Source: Streptomyces sp. LaPpAH-108
GTDB taxonomy: Bacteria > Actinomycetota > Actinomycetes > Streptomycetales > Streptomycetaceae
DNA: 64,000 nucleotides
Assembly: GCF_000373625.1 (NCBI RefSeq)
Contig: NZ_KB891997.1
Location: 1-64,000 of the forward strand
Direction of reading: 5' to 3'
The translations under genes were made by a program, and so were the position numbers. Position 1 is the stretch's first letter, and each line of letters starts with the position of its first letter. The notes below the pieces were generated by a model, which saw nothing but the letters and a program-made list of their open reading frames with translations, was not told where the DNA came from and ran no database searches. This document shows positions 36,254 through 43,420 of the stretch, in pieces.

Positions 36254-37270
36254 ATGCAGCAGACGCAGGAACGGGTCCAGGAGACAGTCGCACCGCCGGG
36301 CCCCGCCGCACCGGGCCTGCTGCGCAGTAAACCCCTCCTCTTCCTGGGCGCGGCCGTGCTACCCGGCACGCTGGTCTTCCTCGTCGGGCGGTGGGGCGAC
36401 GCACCGGCCGTACAGGCATGGCGGACCGTCGCGCTCGCCGTGGTGCTCCAGGCGACCCCGTTCATGCTCCTCGGCACCGCGCTGTCCGGGGCCATCAACG
36501 CGTTCGTCCCGGCCTCCGTCTTCACCCGGCTGCTGCCGAAACGGGCCGCCCTCGCGGTGCCGGTCGCCGGGGTCGCGGGGGTGGCGCTGCCCGGCTGCGA
36601 GTGCGCGTCGGTGCCGGTCGCCAACAGCCTGATCGGGCGCGGGGTCGAGCCCGCCGCCGCGTTCGCTTTCCTGCTCTCCGCGCCCGCCGTCAACCCGGTC
36701 GTGCTGACCGCCACCGCCGTGGCCTTCCCCGGGCAGCCCGTGATGGTGGTGGCCCGCCTGGTGACCTCGCTGCTCGTCTCCGCCCTGATGGGGTGGCTGT
36801 GGCTGTGGCGCGGCAAGTCGGAGTGGCTGCGGCCGGCCTCCCGGCACACCGGACACCACCACGGGCACAGCCGCTGGGCGGAGTTCCGCGCGGGCGTCCA
36901 GCACGACTTCCTGCACGCGGGCGGCTTCCTGGTCGTCGGCGCGCTCGCGGCGGCCACCTTCAACGTCGCCGTACCGCCCTCCCTGCTCGACGCGTTCACC
37001 GGCTCCGCGTGGCTGGCGGTGCCGTTCCTCGCCGGGCTGGCCGTCCTGCTCGCGGTCTGCTCCGAGGCCGACGCCTTCGTGGCGGCCTCGCTGACCGGCT
37101 TCTCCCCGGTCGCCCGGCTGACCTTCATGGTGGTCGGGCCCATGGTCGACCTGAAGCTGATCGCCCTCCAGGCGGGCACCTTCGGGCGGGCGTTCGCGCT
37201 CCGCTTCTCCACCGCCACGGTGATCGTGGCCGTCCTGTGCAGCGCCCTGATCGGAGGAGTCCTGCTGTGA
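36254..37270 (+). CDS. Permease, PF03773 (ArsP/YcgR-like)
   Basis: 338 aa from ATG at 36254 with a GGGGCGGG leader; an upstream ATG at 36209 is possible. Eight or so membrane helices in two halves, with the family motif GCECASVPVANSLIGRG (Cys-x-Cys) and SAPAVNPVVL in the first half and CSEADAFVAASL in the second, plus a His-rich loop (HTGHHHGHSR). Relatives move arsenicals or other metal-linked substrates. Coupled (GTGA) to a YcgQ-like gene as in Bacillus ycgRQ. No Zur-box was recognised upstream. Confidence 0.85.
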   Translation: MQQTQERVQETVAPPGPAAPGLLRSKPLLFLGAAVLPGTLVFLVGRWGDAPAVQAWRTVALAVVLQATPFMLLGTALSGAINAFVPASVFTRLLPKRAALAVPVAGVAGVALPGCECASVPVANSLIGRGVEPAAAFAFLLSAPAVNPVVLTATAVAFPGQPVMVVARLVTSLLVSALMGWLWLWRGKSEWLRPASRHTGHHHGHSRWAEFRAGVQHDFLHAGGFLVVGALAAATFNVAVPPSLLDAFTGSAWLAVPFLAGLAVLLAVCSEADAFVAASLTGFSPVARLTFMVVGPMVDLKLIALQAGTFGRAFALRFSTATVIVAVLCSALIGGVLL

Positions 37271-37980
37271 AACGCCCCGTCCAGGCGGCCCTGCTCCTGC
37301 TCAGCGGCCTCGGCCTGCTCCAGACCGCGCTCTTCTCCGACCTGTATCTGCGCTACGTCAAGGCGGGGATGAAGCCCCTGCTGATCGCCTCCGGCGTCAT
37401 CCTGCTGGGCCTCGGCGTCGCGCAGGCGTGGACGGCGTTCCGCAGCGCCCCGCACGCGGGCGAACACCCGCCGCCGCGCGTCGCCTGGCTCCTCTTCCTG
37501 CCCGCCCTGAGCCTCCTCTGCTACGCCCCACCCTCCCTCGGCGCCTACACGGCCGCCCGGGAGACCCCGCGCGCGAGCGCCGCCGACGTCTCCGACGCGG
37601 CCTTCGACCCGCTCCCCGCGACCTCCCCGCTGCCGATCACCCTCGGCGACTTCACCCACCGGGTGCGGCAGGACCACACCAAGGCGATCGGGAAGCGCAC
37701 CGTCCTGATGACCGGCTTCGCCACCCCCGCCGCCAAGGGTGAGGGCTGGGACCTGACCCGCCTCATCATCAACTGCTGCGCGGCGGACGCCCAGTCGGTC
37801 AAGGTCCGCATGTACGGCCACCCTTCACCGAAGCCCAACACCTGGGTCACGATCACCGGCACCTGGCACCCCCACGGCCACCTCGGCACCGCCTCCGCCG
37901 AACCCGCCCTGGACGTCCGCACCTTGAAGAAGGTCCCGCGCCCGACCAACAGCTACATGGACGCCCTGCTGCCGGGCTGA
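37267..37980 (+). CDS. TIGR03943/YcgQ-family protein
   Basis: 237 aa from GTG at 37267, overlapping the permease stop. Two to three N-terminal membrane helices, then a soluble domain with the signature INCCAADAQSVKVRM and TWVTITGTWHP. Partner of the PF03773 permease; the double Cys suggests metal binding. Role unproven. Confidence 0.85.
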   Translation: MKRPVQAALLLLSGLGLLQTALFSDLYLRYVKAGMKPLLIASGVILLGLGVAQAWTAFRSAPHAGEHPPPRVAWLLFLPALSLLCYAPPSLGAYTAARETPRASAADVSDAAFDPLPATSPLPITLGDFTHRVRQDHTKAIGKRTVLMTGFATPAAKGEGWDLTRLIINCCAADAQSVKVRMYGHPSPKPNTWVTITGTWHPHGHLGTASAEPALDVRTLKKVPRPTNSYMDALLPG

Positions 37981-37982
37981 CC

Positions 37983-38038
37983 CCGGTCGTACGGCCCTGG
38001 TCATACGACTCTGGTCATACGGCTCTCGTCATACTGCG
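37983..38038. repeat. Four 14-bp tandem repeats before a gene
   Basis: Units at 37983, 37997, 38011 and 38025: CCGGTCGTACGGCC, CTGGTCATACGACT, CTGGTCATACGGCT, CTCGTCATACTGCG. They end 3 bp before the ATG at 38042. Confidence 0.8.
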
Positions 38039-38041
38039 GGG

Positions 38042-38767
38042 ATGAATCCCGACCCGAATCCCGAACTGGCCGCCCCGGGCGGCCTCGTGGCAGCGCTGGA
38101 GCAGGAGGCGGCCCGGCTCGGACTCGACCTCACGGTGCTGCCCCACAGCCACGAGCCGCGCACCTCGGCGCGCATACCCTCCGTCGTCCCCGAGCGCGAT
38201 CCGCTCGGCGTGCACATCGTGTCCGGGAGCCGTCAGTTCCGGGTCGGCGGAGGAAGCCAGGGCATCGGGATGGTCAGCGGCTGGGCCACCGACCTGTCGG
38301 ACGTGGTCCGGGCGGGTGCCGCCTGGCGCCGGGGCGCGAGCCTGCGCGAGATGAAGGCCGAGGCGCCCTTCCTGGAGTACGACGGACTCGCCGAGGCCCA
38401 TGAGCGCGGGCCCGCCGCCGTGGTCGCACACCAGTGGCGGGAGATGCGGCGACTGGCCGCGAAGGCACCGGACTTCACCGCCTTCGCCGCCCTCGTGGAG
38501 GCGGCCCACGCCGAACCCCGGCTGCGGCAGCTCTACGTCTTCTCCAGCCACTGGACGCTCGGCTTCAGCTCCTGCACCGGATATCCCTTCCGGGACGAGA
38601 TCGCCGTCGCCCCGCCGGTCAAGAGCGAGCCGTATCGCGTGATGAGGCGTCCGCTCAGAGCCGCCCTCGGCGAAGCCGCCACGGCCGAGGAGGCCGTCGC
38701 CCTGGCGGTGTCCCACCTGCGCGCCGACATCGGCCCGGCCGTCTCGGGTACGGCCCGGCGGGACTGA
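38042..38767 (+). CDS. DUF6193-like protein
   Basis: 241 aa. The pattern ATDLSDVVRAGAAWRRGASLREMKAEAPFLE, LAEAHERGPAAVV and AHAEPRLRQLYVFSSHWTLGFSSCTGYPF matches the streptomycete DUF6193 family ('natural product biosynthesis protein' in databases, function unproven). Soluble. It has no visible ribosome binding site: the tandem 14-bp repeats occupy the leader. Confidence 0.65.
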   Translation: MNPDPNPELAAPGGLVAALEQEAARLGLDLTVLPHSHEPRTSARIPSVVPERDPLGVHIVSGSRQFRVGGGSQGIGMVSGWATDLSDVVRAGAAWRRGASLREMKAEAPFLEYDGLAEAHERGPAAVVAHQWREMRRLAAKAPDFTAFAALVEAAHAEPRLRQLYVFSSHWTLGFSSCTGYPFRDEIAVAPPVKSEPYRVMRRPLRAALGEAATAEEAVALAVSHLRADIGPAVSGTARRD

Positions 38768-38857
38768 GGCAGGGGGCTCGACCAGGTGATATCGAACCCG
38801 GTTTCGCCGCTTCACCCCTGCCGGTGAAGGCGTTTCCGGTGATGCGGGAGCTGCTGC

Positions 38858-38885
38858 TTGACTGCCCGGTGACAGGGAGTATTCG
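38858..38885 (+). promoter_or_regulatory. Candidate promoter of the four-gene cassette
   Basis: TTGACT (38858-38863) and TATTCG (38880-38885), 16 bp apart, 27 bp before the ATG at 38912. The -35 is good, the -10 weak. Confidence 0.35.
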
Positions 38886-38911
38886 GACGCTCACCCCAAG
38901 GTGCAGACATC

Positions 38912-40060
38912 ATGCAGACGACGGAATCCCCGTACATCCGAACCGAGGACTTCGAGGCCGTGATCCGCGATGTCGTCGCGCCCCTGGCCGACGAGGTGGA
39001 CCGCGCGGGGCGCTTCCCGGGCGAGGGCATCCGGGCGCTCGGCGAGGCCGGGCTGCTCGGGCTGCTCAGCTCGCGGGAGAGCGGCGGGGCGGGCGCGGGG
39101 CTGCGCGAGGCCGCGCAGGTGATCGAACGGGTCGCGGGCGCCTGCGGCTCGACCGCCATGGTGCTGCTCATGCACTACGCGGCCGTCACCGTCCTCGACC
39201 GGTACGCCCCCGAGGCCGTACGCCGCGAGATCGCCACCGGCAACCACCTCAGCAGCCTCGCCTTCTCCGAGCGCGGCTCCCGCAGCCACTTCTGGGCCCC
39301 CGTCGGCACCGCCACCCCCGACGGCGCCGACACCGTCCTCCTGGACGCGCAGAAGTCCTGGATCACCTCCGCCGGAGAGGCCGACAGCTACGTCTGGTCC
39401 AGCAAGCCGCTGGAGAACGAGGGCGGGATGTCGCTCTGGCTGGTCCCCAGCGACAGCGCCGGACTCGACGTACGCGGCCCGTACGACGGATTCGGGCTGC
39501 GCGGCAACGCCTCCAGCCCCGTCTCCGCGAAGTCCGTCTCCGTGCCCCGCACCGCGCTGCTCGGCACCGACGGGGAGGGCCTGGCCACCGCCCTCGAAGT
39601 GGTGCTGCCCTACTTCCTGGTGCTCAGCGCCGCCTTCTCGCTCGGCGTGACCGAGGCCCTGCTGAACCTCACCGCCGCCCACCTGCGCGAGACCCGCCTC
39701 GTCCACCTGAACCAGACGCTGGCCGAACAGCCGATCGCGCGCAACCAGTACGCCGCCCTGCGGCTGCGCGCCGACGCGCTCCGCGCGATGCTGGAGGAGA
39801 CACTGACCGCCGTGGAGAACGGACGCCCGGAGGCCACCCTGCGAGTCCTCCAGATCAAGGCCCTCGCCGCCGAGACCGCCGCCGAGGTGGCCGACGGCAC
39901 GATGCGCCTGTGCGGCGGTGCCGCCTTCCGCCGCGAGACCGGGGTCGAACGCCGCTTCCGCGACGCGCTCGCCGCCCGCGTGATGGCCCCGACCACCGAG
40001 GCGCTGCACGACTTCTGCGGCCGGGCCGAGCTGGGCCTGCCGCTCTTCGAGGAGGCGTGA
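38912..40060 (+). CDS. Acyl-CoA-dehydrogenase-family flavoprotein
   Basis: 382 aa. N-terminal helical domain (VVAPLADEVDRAGRFPGEGI), central FAD region (SSLAFSERGSRSHFWAP), and C-terminal domain ending MRLCGGAAFRRETGVERRFRDALAARVMAPTTEAL. The segment where true acyl-CoA dehydrogenases carry a catalytic Glu could not be matched with confidence. The family includes DszC/SfnB-type flavin monooxygenases acting on sulfur compounds. First gene of a tightly packed operon; its stop overlaps the next start (TGATG). Confidence 0.8.
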   Translation: MQTTESPYIRTEDFEAVIRDVVAPLADEVDRAGRFPGEGIRALGEAGLLGLLSSRESGGAGAGLREAAQVIERVAGACGSTAMVLLMHYAAVTVLDRYAPEAVRREIATGNHLSSLAFSERGSRSHFWAPVGTATPDGADTVLLDAQKSWITSAGEADSYVWSSKPLENEGGMSLWLVPSDSAGLDVRGPYDGFGLRGNASSPVSAKSVSVPRTALLGTDGEGLATALEVVLPYFLVLSAAFSLGVTEALLNLTAAHLRETRLVHLNQTLAEQPIARNQYAALRLRADALRAMLEETLTAVENGRPEATLRVLQIKALAAETAAEVADGTMRLCGGAAFRRETGVERRFRDALAARVMAPTTEALHDFCGRAELGLPLFEEA

Positions 40061-40914
40061 TGACCGAGCTGCTTCTCGGCGCCGTCGCCTACGACCCCAA
40101 GGTCGTCACCATCTGGTCCGGCTTCCGCGACTGGCTGCGCGACCAGGGCCTCCCCTTCGACTTCGTGCTCTACGCCCACTACGAACGCCAGGCGCAGGAC
40201 CTGGTCGACGGCCGCATCGACGCCGCCTGGCACTCCCCGCTGGCCTGGCTGCGCACCCGCCGCCTGGCCGACGCGCAGGACACGGACGTGACGTCGCTCG
40301 TCATGCGCGACACCGACCGCGACCTGACCTCCGTCGTCGTGGTCCGCGCCGACAGCGCCATCCGCGAGCCCGCCGACCTCAAGGACAAGACCGTCGCCGT
40401 CGGCGCCGTCGACTCACCGCAGTCCACCCTGATCCCGCTGCACCACCTCGCCGACCTCGGCCTGGAGCCGGGCACCGACTTCGAGGTGCGCCGCCACGAC
40501 ACCGGGGTCGGCCTGCACGGCGACCACATCGGCGGCGAACGCGACGCGGCCCGCGCCCTGATGGCCGGGGAGGCGGACGCCGCCTGCATGATCGACGCCA
40601 ACCATCTGCTGTTCGGCCAGGAGGGCACCCTCCCGCCCGGCGGCACCCGGGTGCTCAGCCAGACCGCGCCCTACGACCACTGCGTCCTGGCCGCAGGTCC
40701 GTCCATCGACCCCGAACTCGCCGACCGCTTCACGGAGTTGCTGCTCTCCATGGCGTACAGCGACCCCGAGGTGCGCCGCCTGCTCGACCTCGAAGGGCTC
40801 ACCCGGTGGGTGCCCGCACGGGACACCGGGTTCGGGCAGCTCACCGCCGCCGTCGACGCCACCGGTTTCTACGACCCGGACGGCCGGATCACCGCCGCCG
40901 ACTACCGGCCATGA
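40060..40914 (+). CDS. PhnD/SsuA-like ligand-binding protein lacking a signal peptide
   Basis: 284 aa from ATG at 40060. Periplasmic-binding fold of the PhnD (PF12974) type: LLLGAVAYDPKVVTIWSGF, GRIDAAWHSPLAWLR, LKDKTVAVGAVDSPQSTLIPL and ACMIDANHLLFG. The N-terminus starts directly with the first beta strand, with no Sec signal or lipobox, and no ABC permease or ATPase gene is near. It therefore probably works in the cytoplasm as a binding or enzymatic protein. Confidence 0.8.
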   Translation: MTELLLGAVAYDPKVVTIWSGFRDWLRDQGLPFDFVLYAHYERQAQDLVDGRIDAAWHSPLAWLRTRRLADAQDTDVTSLVMRDTDRDLTSVVVVRADSAIREPADLKDKTVAVGAVDSPQSTLIPLHHLADLGLEPGTDFEVRRHDTGVGLHGDHIGGERDAARALMAGEADAACMIDANHLLFGQEGTLPPGGTRVLSQTAPYDHCVLAAGPSIDPELADRFTELLLSMAYSDPEVRRLLDLEGLTRWVPARDTGFGQLTAAVDATGFYDPDGRITAADYRP

Positions 40915-42116
40915 CCACCGGCACCGCCTCGGCCGACCTCGGCACCCTCGGCTTCGAGCAGGGCGCGCGGCTGCTGCTGACCCGCGTCCTGCGCCAGGTG
41001 CCGCCCGGCACCCCCGTCGAGATCACCGGGACCGATCCGGCACTCGCGCTCCACCTCGCGGCCTGGTGCCGTCACGAGGGGCACGAACTGGAGCGGTCCG
41101 ACCCGCGCGAGACCCCGCTCGTCGCGCGGGTCCGCCCGGGGCCCGCCGCGACCGCCCGCCTCCACGGCGCGGAACGCGCGGGCGGCCCGGCGAGCACCGA
41201 GATCGCCGACCGGGCACCCCTGCACTGGGGCCTCGCCGCACGCGGCGCCCTGGTGGAGGCGGGCGGCCCCGAGATCCCCTTCGCGGTGGCCGACCGCGAC
41301 GTGGCCTGGACCGAGCTGGCCCCCCGGCTCTACCGCCAGGCCACCGCCTCCCAGTGGAACCCCGAGGCGGCCGTCGACTGGGACGCCGAGTTCACCCTGC
41401 CCGACGAGATCGAGGACGCCGTCGTCCAGGTCATGACCTACCTCGTGGAGAACGAGCAGGCCGCCCTGGTCATCCCCGGACGGCTCCTCGTCCAGGTCCA
41501 CCCGCACTTCCGCGAGGTGCTGCAACTGCTCGCCGTGCAGGCCGCCGACGAGGCCCGGCACGTGGAGGTCTTCACCCGGCGGGCCCTGCTCAAGGGCGGC
41601 GAGATGGGCACCTCCTCCGTCGGCGGCCGTGCCTCGCTGGCCACCCTGCTCACCGAACCCGACTTCTCCATCGCCTCCTTCCTGCTCTCCGTCCTCGGCG
41701 AGGGCAGCTTCCTCAACCTCCTGTCCTTCCTGGAACGCCACGCCCCCGACCCCGTCACCCGCCGCATCAGCCACCTGGTGCGCACCGACGAGGCCCGGCA
41801 CGTCGCCTTCGGGGTCGGCCACCTGGAACACCGGGCCGGAGTCGACCCGCTGCTGCACGGACGGCTGCGCGCCGCCGTGGAGCGACGGCACGACGCGCTG
41901 ATCGGCACCGCCGGACTCAACCAGGACGTCTTCGACTCCCTGGTGCTGCTCGCCGCCGGTTCCTGGGAACCCGAGGACATCGCCCGGGGCTGGCAGGCCG
42001 TCCAGGAACTCCAGCAGGACATGGACGAGGGCCGCCGCCACCGGCTGGCCCGGCTCGGCTTCCCCGACGACGAGGCCGCCGCCCTGTCCGCACTGCACAC
42101 CCGCAACTTCATGTGA
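40911..42116 (+). CDS. Degenerate TusA-like domain fused to ferritin-like diiron domain
   Basis: 401 aa, ATGA overlap with the previous gene. Residues 1-75 (LGTLGFEQGARLLLTRVLRQ, then VPPGTPVEITGTDPALALHLAAW and CRHEGHEL) resemble TusA/SirA, but the persulfide-bearing CPxP is replaced by EQGA. After a linker, the C-terminal half has a full carboxylate-bridged diiron ligand set: E180 (VENEQAA), E214-x2-H217 (DEARH), E264 (LGEGSF), E294-x2-H297 (DEARH). It may therefore be an oxygen-activating or ferritin-like enzyme. Reaction unknown. Confidence 0.75.
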   Translation: MTTGTASADLGTLGFEQGARLLLTRVLRQVPPGTPVEITGTDPALALHLAAWCRHEGHELERSDPRETPLVARVRPGPAATARLHGAERAGGPASTEIADRAPLHWGLAARGALVEAGGPEIPFAVADRDVAWTELAPRLYRQATASQWNPEAAVDWDAEFTLPDEIEDAVVQVMTYLVENEQAALVIPGRLLVQVHPHFREVLQLLAVQAADEARHVEVFTRRALLKGGEMGTSSVGGRASLATLLTEPDFSIASFLLSVLGEGSFLNLLSFLERHAPDPVTRRISHLVRTDEARHVAFGVGHLEHRAGVDPLLHGRLRAAVERRHDALIGTAGLNQDVFDSLVLLAAGSWEPEDIARGWQAVQELQQDMDEGRRHRLARLGFPDDEAAALSALHTRNFM

Positions 42117-42126
42117 GGCCCCCGCC

Positions 42127-43329
42127 GTGAACGGACCGTACGTCGCCCCGCCCGATCCGACCCGCGACGGCGCACGAGTCGTCTACCTCGACCACAACGC
42201 CACCACCCCCGTCGACCCCCGCGTGGTCGACGCGATGCTGCCGCTCCTCGCCAGCGGCTTCGGCAACCCCTCCAGCGGCCACGCCTACGCCGCAGCGCCC
42301 CGCCACGCACTGGCCCGCGCCCGCCGCCAGGTCGCCGCGCTCATCGGCGCCGACCCGGCGGAGATCGTCTTCACCGGCTCCGGGTCCGAGGCCAACAACC
42401 TCGCCCTGCGCGGCGCCGTACTCGCCGCCCCCGAGAACCGGCGGAGGGTGATCACCCAGGTCACCGAGCACCCCTCCGTCCTTCAGACCTGCCAGGCCCT
42501 GCACCGGCTCGACGGCGTCGAGGTGACGTATCTGCCGGTCGACGCGCGCGGCCTGGTCGACCCCGCCGACCTCGCCGCCGCGCTGGACGACCGCACCGCC
42601 GTCGTCTCCGTCATGGCCGCCAACAACGAGACCGGCACCCTCCAGCCCGTCGCCGACCTCGCCCGCCTCGCCCACGACCACGGCGCCCTCTTCCACTGCG
42701 ACGCCGCCCAGGCCGCGGGCAAGGTCCCGCTCGGCATCGGGGCGCTCGGCGCCGACCTGCTCACCGTCGTCGGCCACAAGATGTACGCCCCGAAGGGCGT
42801 CGCCGCCCTCTGCGTACGCACCGGGGTCCGCCTGGAGCCCGTGGTGTACGGCGGCGGCCAGGAGCGCGGTCTGCGCGCGGGCACCGAGAACGTCGCCCTC
42901 GCCGTCGCCCTCGGCACCGCCGCCGACCTCGCCGACCGGGAACTGGCGGCGGGCGAGGCACAGCGCCTGACGGGGCTGCGCGACCGCTTGCACCGGGCGC
43001 TGGAGCGGGCCCTGCCGGGCCGGGTGCGCCTCAACGGCTGCGCGCGGCGGCTGCCCGGCACCCTCAACATCAGCGTCGAGGGCACCACGGGACACGACCT
43101 GCTCGCCGCCGCCCCCGGCCTCGCCGCCTCCACCGGGTCCGCCTGCCACAGCGGCGCCCACACCCCCTCGCCCGTGCTGAGCGCCATGGGCTTCGACGAC
43201 ACCCGCGCCCTCGGCGCCGTACGCCTCTCGCTCGGCCGCTGGACGAGCGCCGAGGACGTCGACCGGGCGGCCACCGCCCTGGCCGAGGCCGCCCGCGCAC
43301 TCGTCCCGGCCCGCTCCGGCGCGCTCTGA
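42127..43329 (+). CDS. Cysteine desulfurase (NifS/IscS-like)
   Basis: 400 aa from GTG at 42127, 10 bp after the diiron gene. PLP Lys218 in GHKMYAPKG and catalytic Cys340 in ASTGSACHSGAH; NPSSGHAYA and EANNLALRGAV are typical of group I enzymes. Releases sulfur (or selenium from selenocysteine) as an enzyme-bound persulfide. Placed between the diiron protein and the selenocysteine formate dehydrogenase, it could supply selenium to SelD, sulfur to the molybdenum cofactor of formate dehydrogenase, or feed its own cassette. Confidence 0.88.
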   Translation: MNGPYVAPPDPTRDGARVVYLDHNATTPVDPRVVDAMLPLLASGFGNPSSGHAYAAAPRHALARARRQVAALIGADPAEIVFTGSGSEANNLALRGAVLAAPENRRRVITQVTEHPSVLQTCQALHRLDGVEVTYLPVDARGLVDPADLAAALDDRTAVVSVMAANNETGTLQPVADLARLAHDHGALFHCDAAQAAGKVPLGIGALGADLLTVVGHKMYAPKGVAALCVRTGVRLEPVVYGGGQERGLRAGTENVALAVALGTAADLADRELAAGEAQRLTGLRDRLHRALERALPGRVRLNGCARRLPGTLNISVEGTTGHDLLAAAPGLAASTGSACHSGAHTPSPVLSAMGFDDTRALGAVRLSLGRWTSAEDVDRAATALAEAARALVPARSGAL

Positions 43330-43353
43330 CCTGGCCCGCGCGTCCTCCCGGAC

Positions 43354-43381
43354 TTGCGGCCCGCTCCCCAGCCGGTAGCGT
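43354..43381 (+). promoter_or_regulatory. Candidate promoter of the Sec formate dehydrogenase operon
   Basis: TTGCGG (43354-43359), 16 bp, TAGCGT (43376-43381), with a start point near 43388 and GAAGGAG before the ATG at 43421. Confidence 0.4.
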
Positions 43382-43420
43382 CGACAAGAGGCTAGGCCCC
43401 TTGCGCGAAGGAGCGGGCGG

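Noticed and set aside
37983..38038. CRISPR array
   Set aside because: Units are 14 bp, directly abutting, with no spacers and no cas genes.
40060..40914. Phosphonate ABC transporter component
   Set aside because: No signal peptide, permease or ATPase; neighbours are redox and PLP enzymes.
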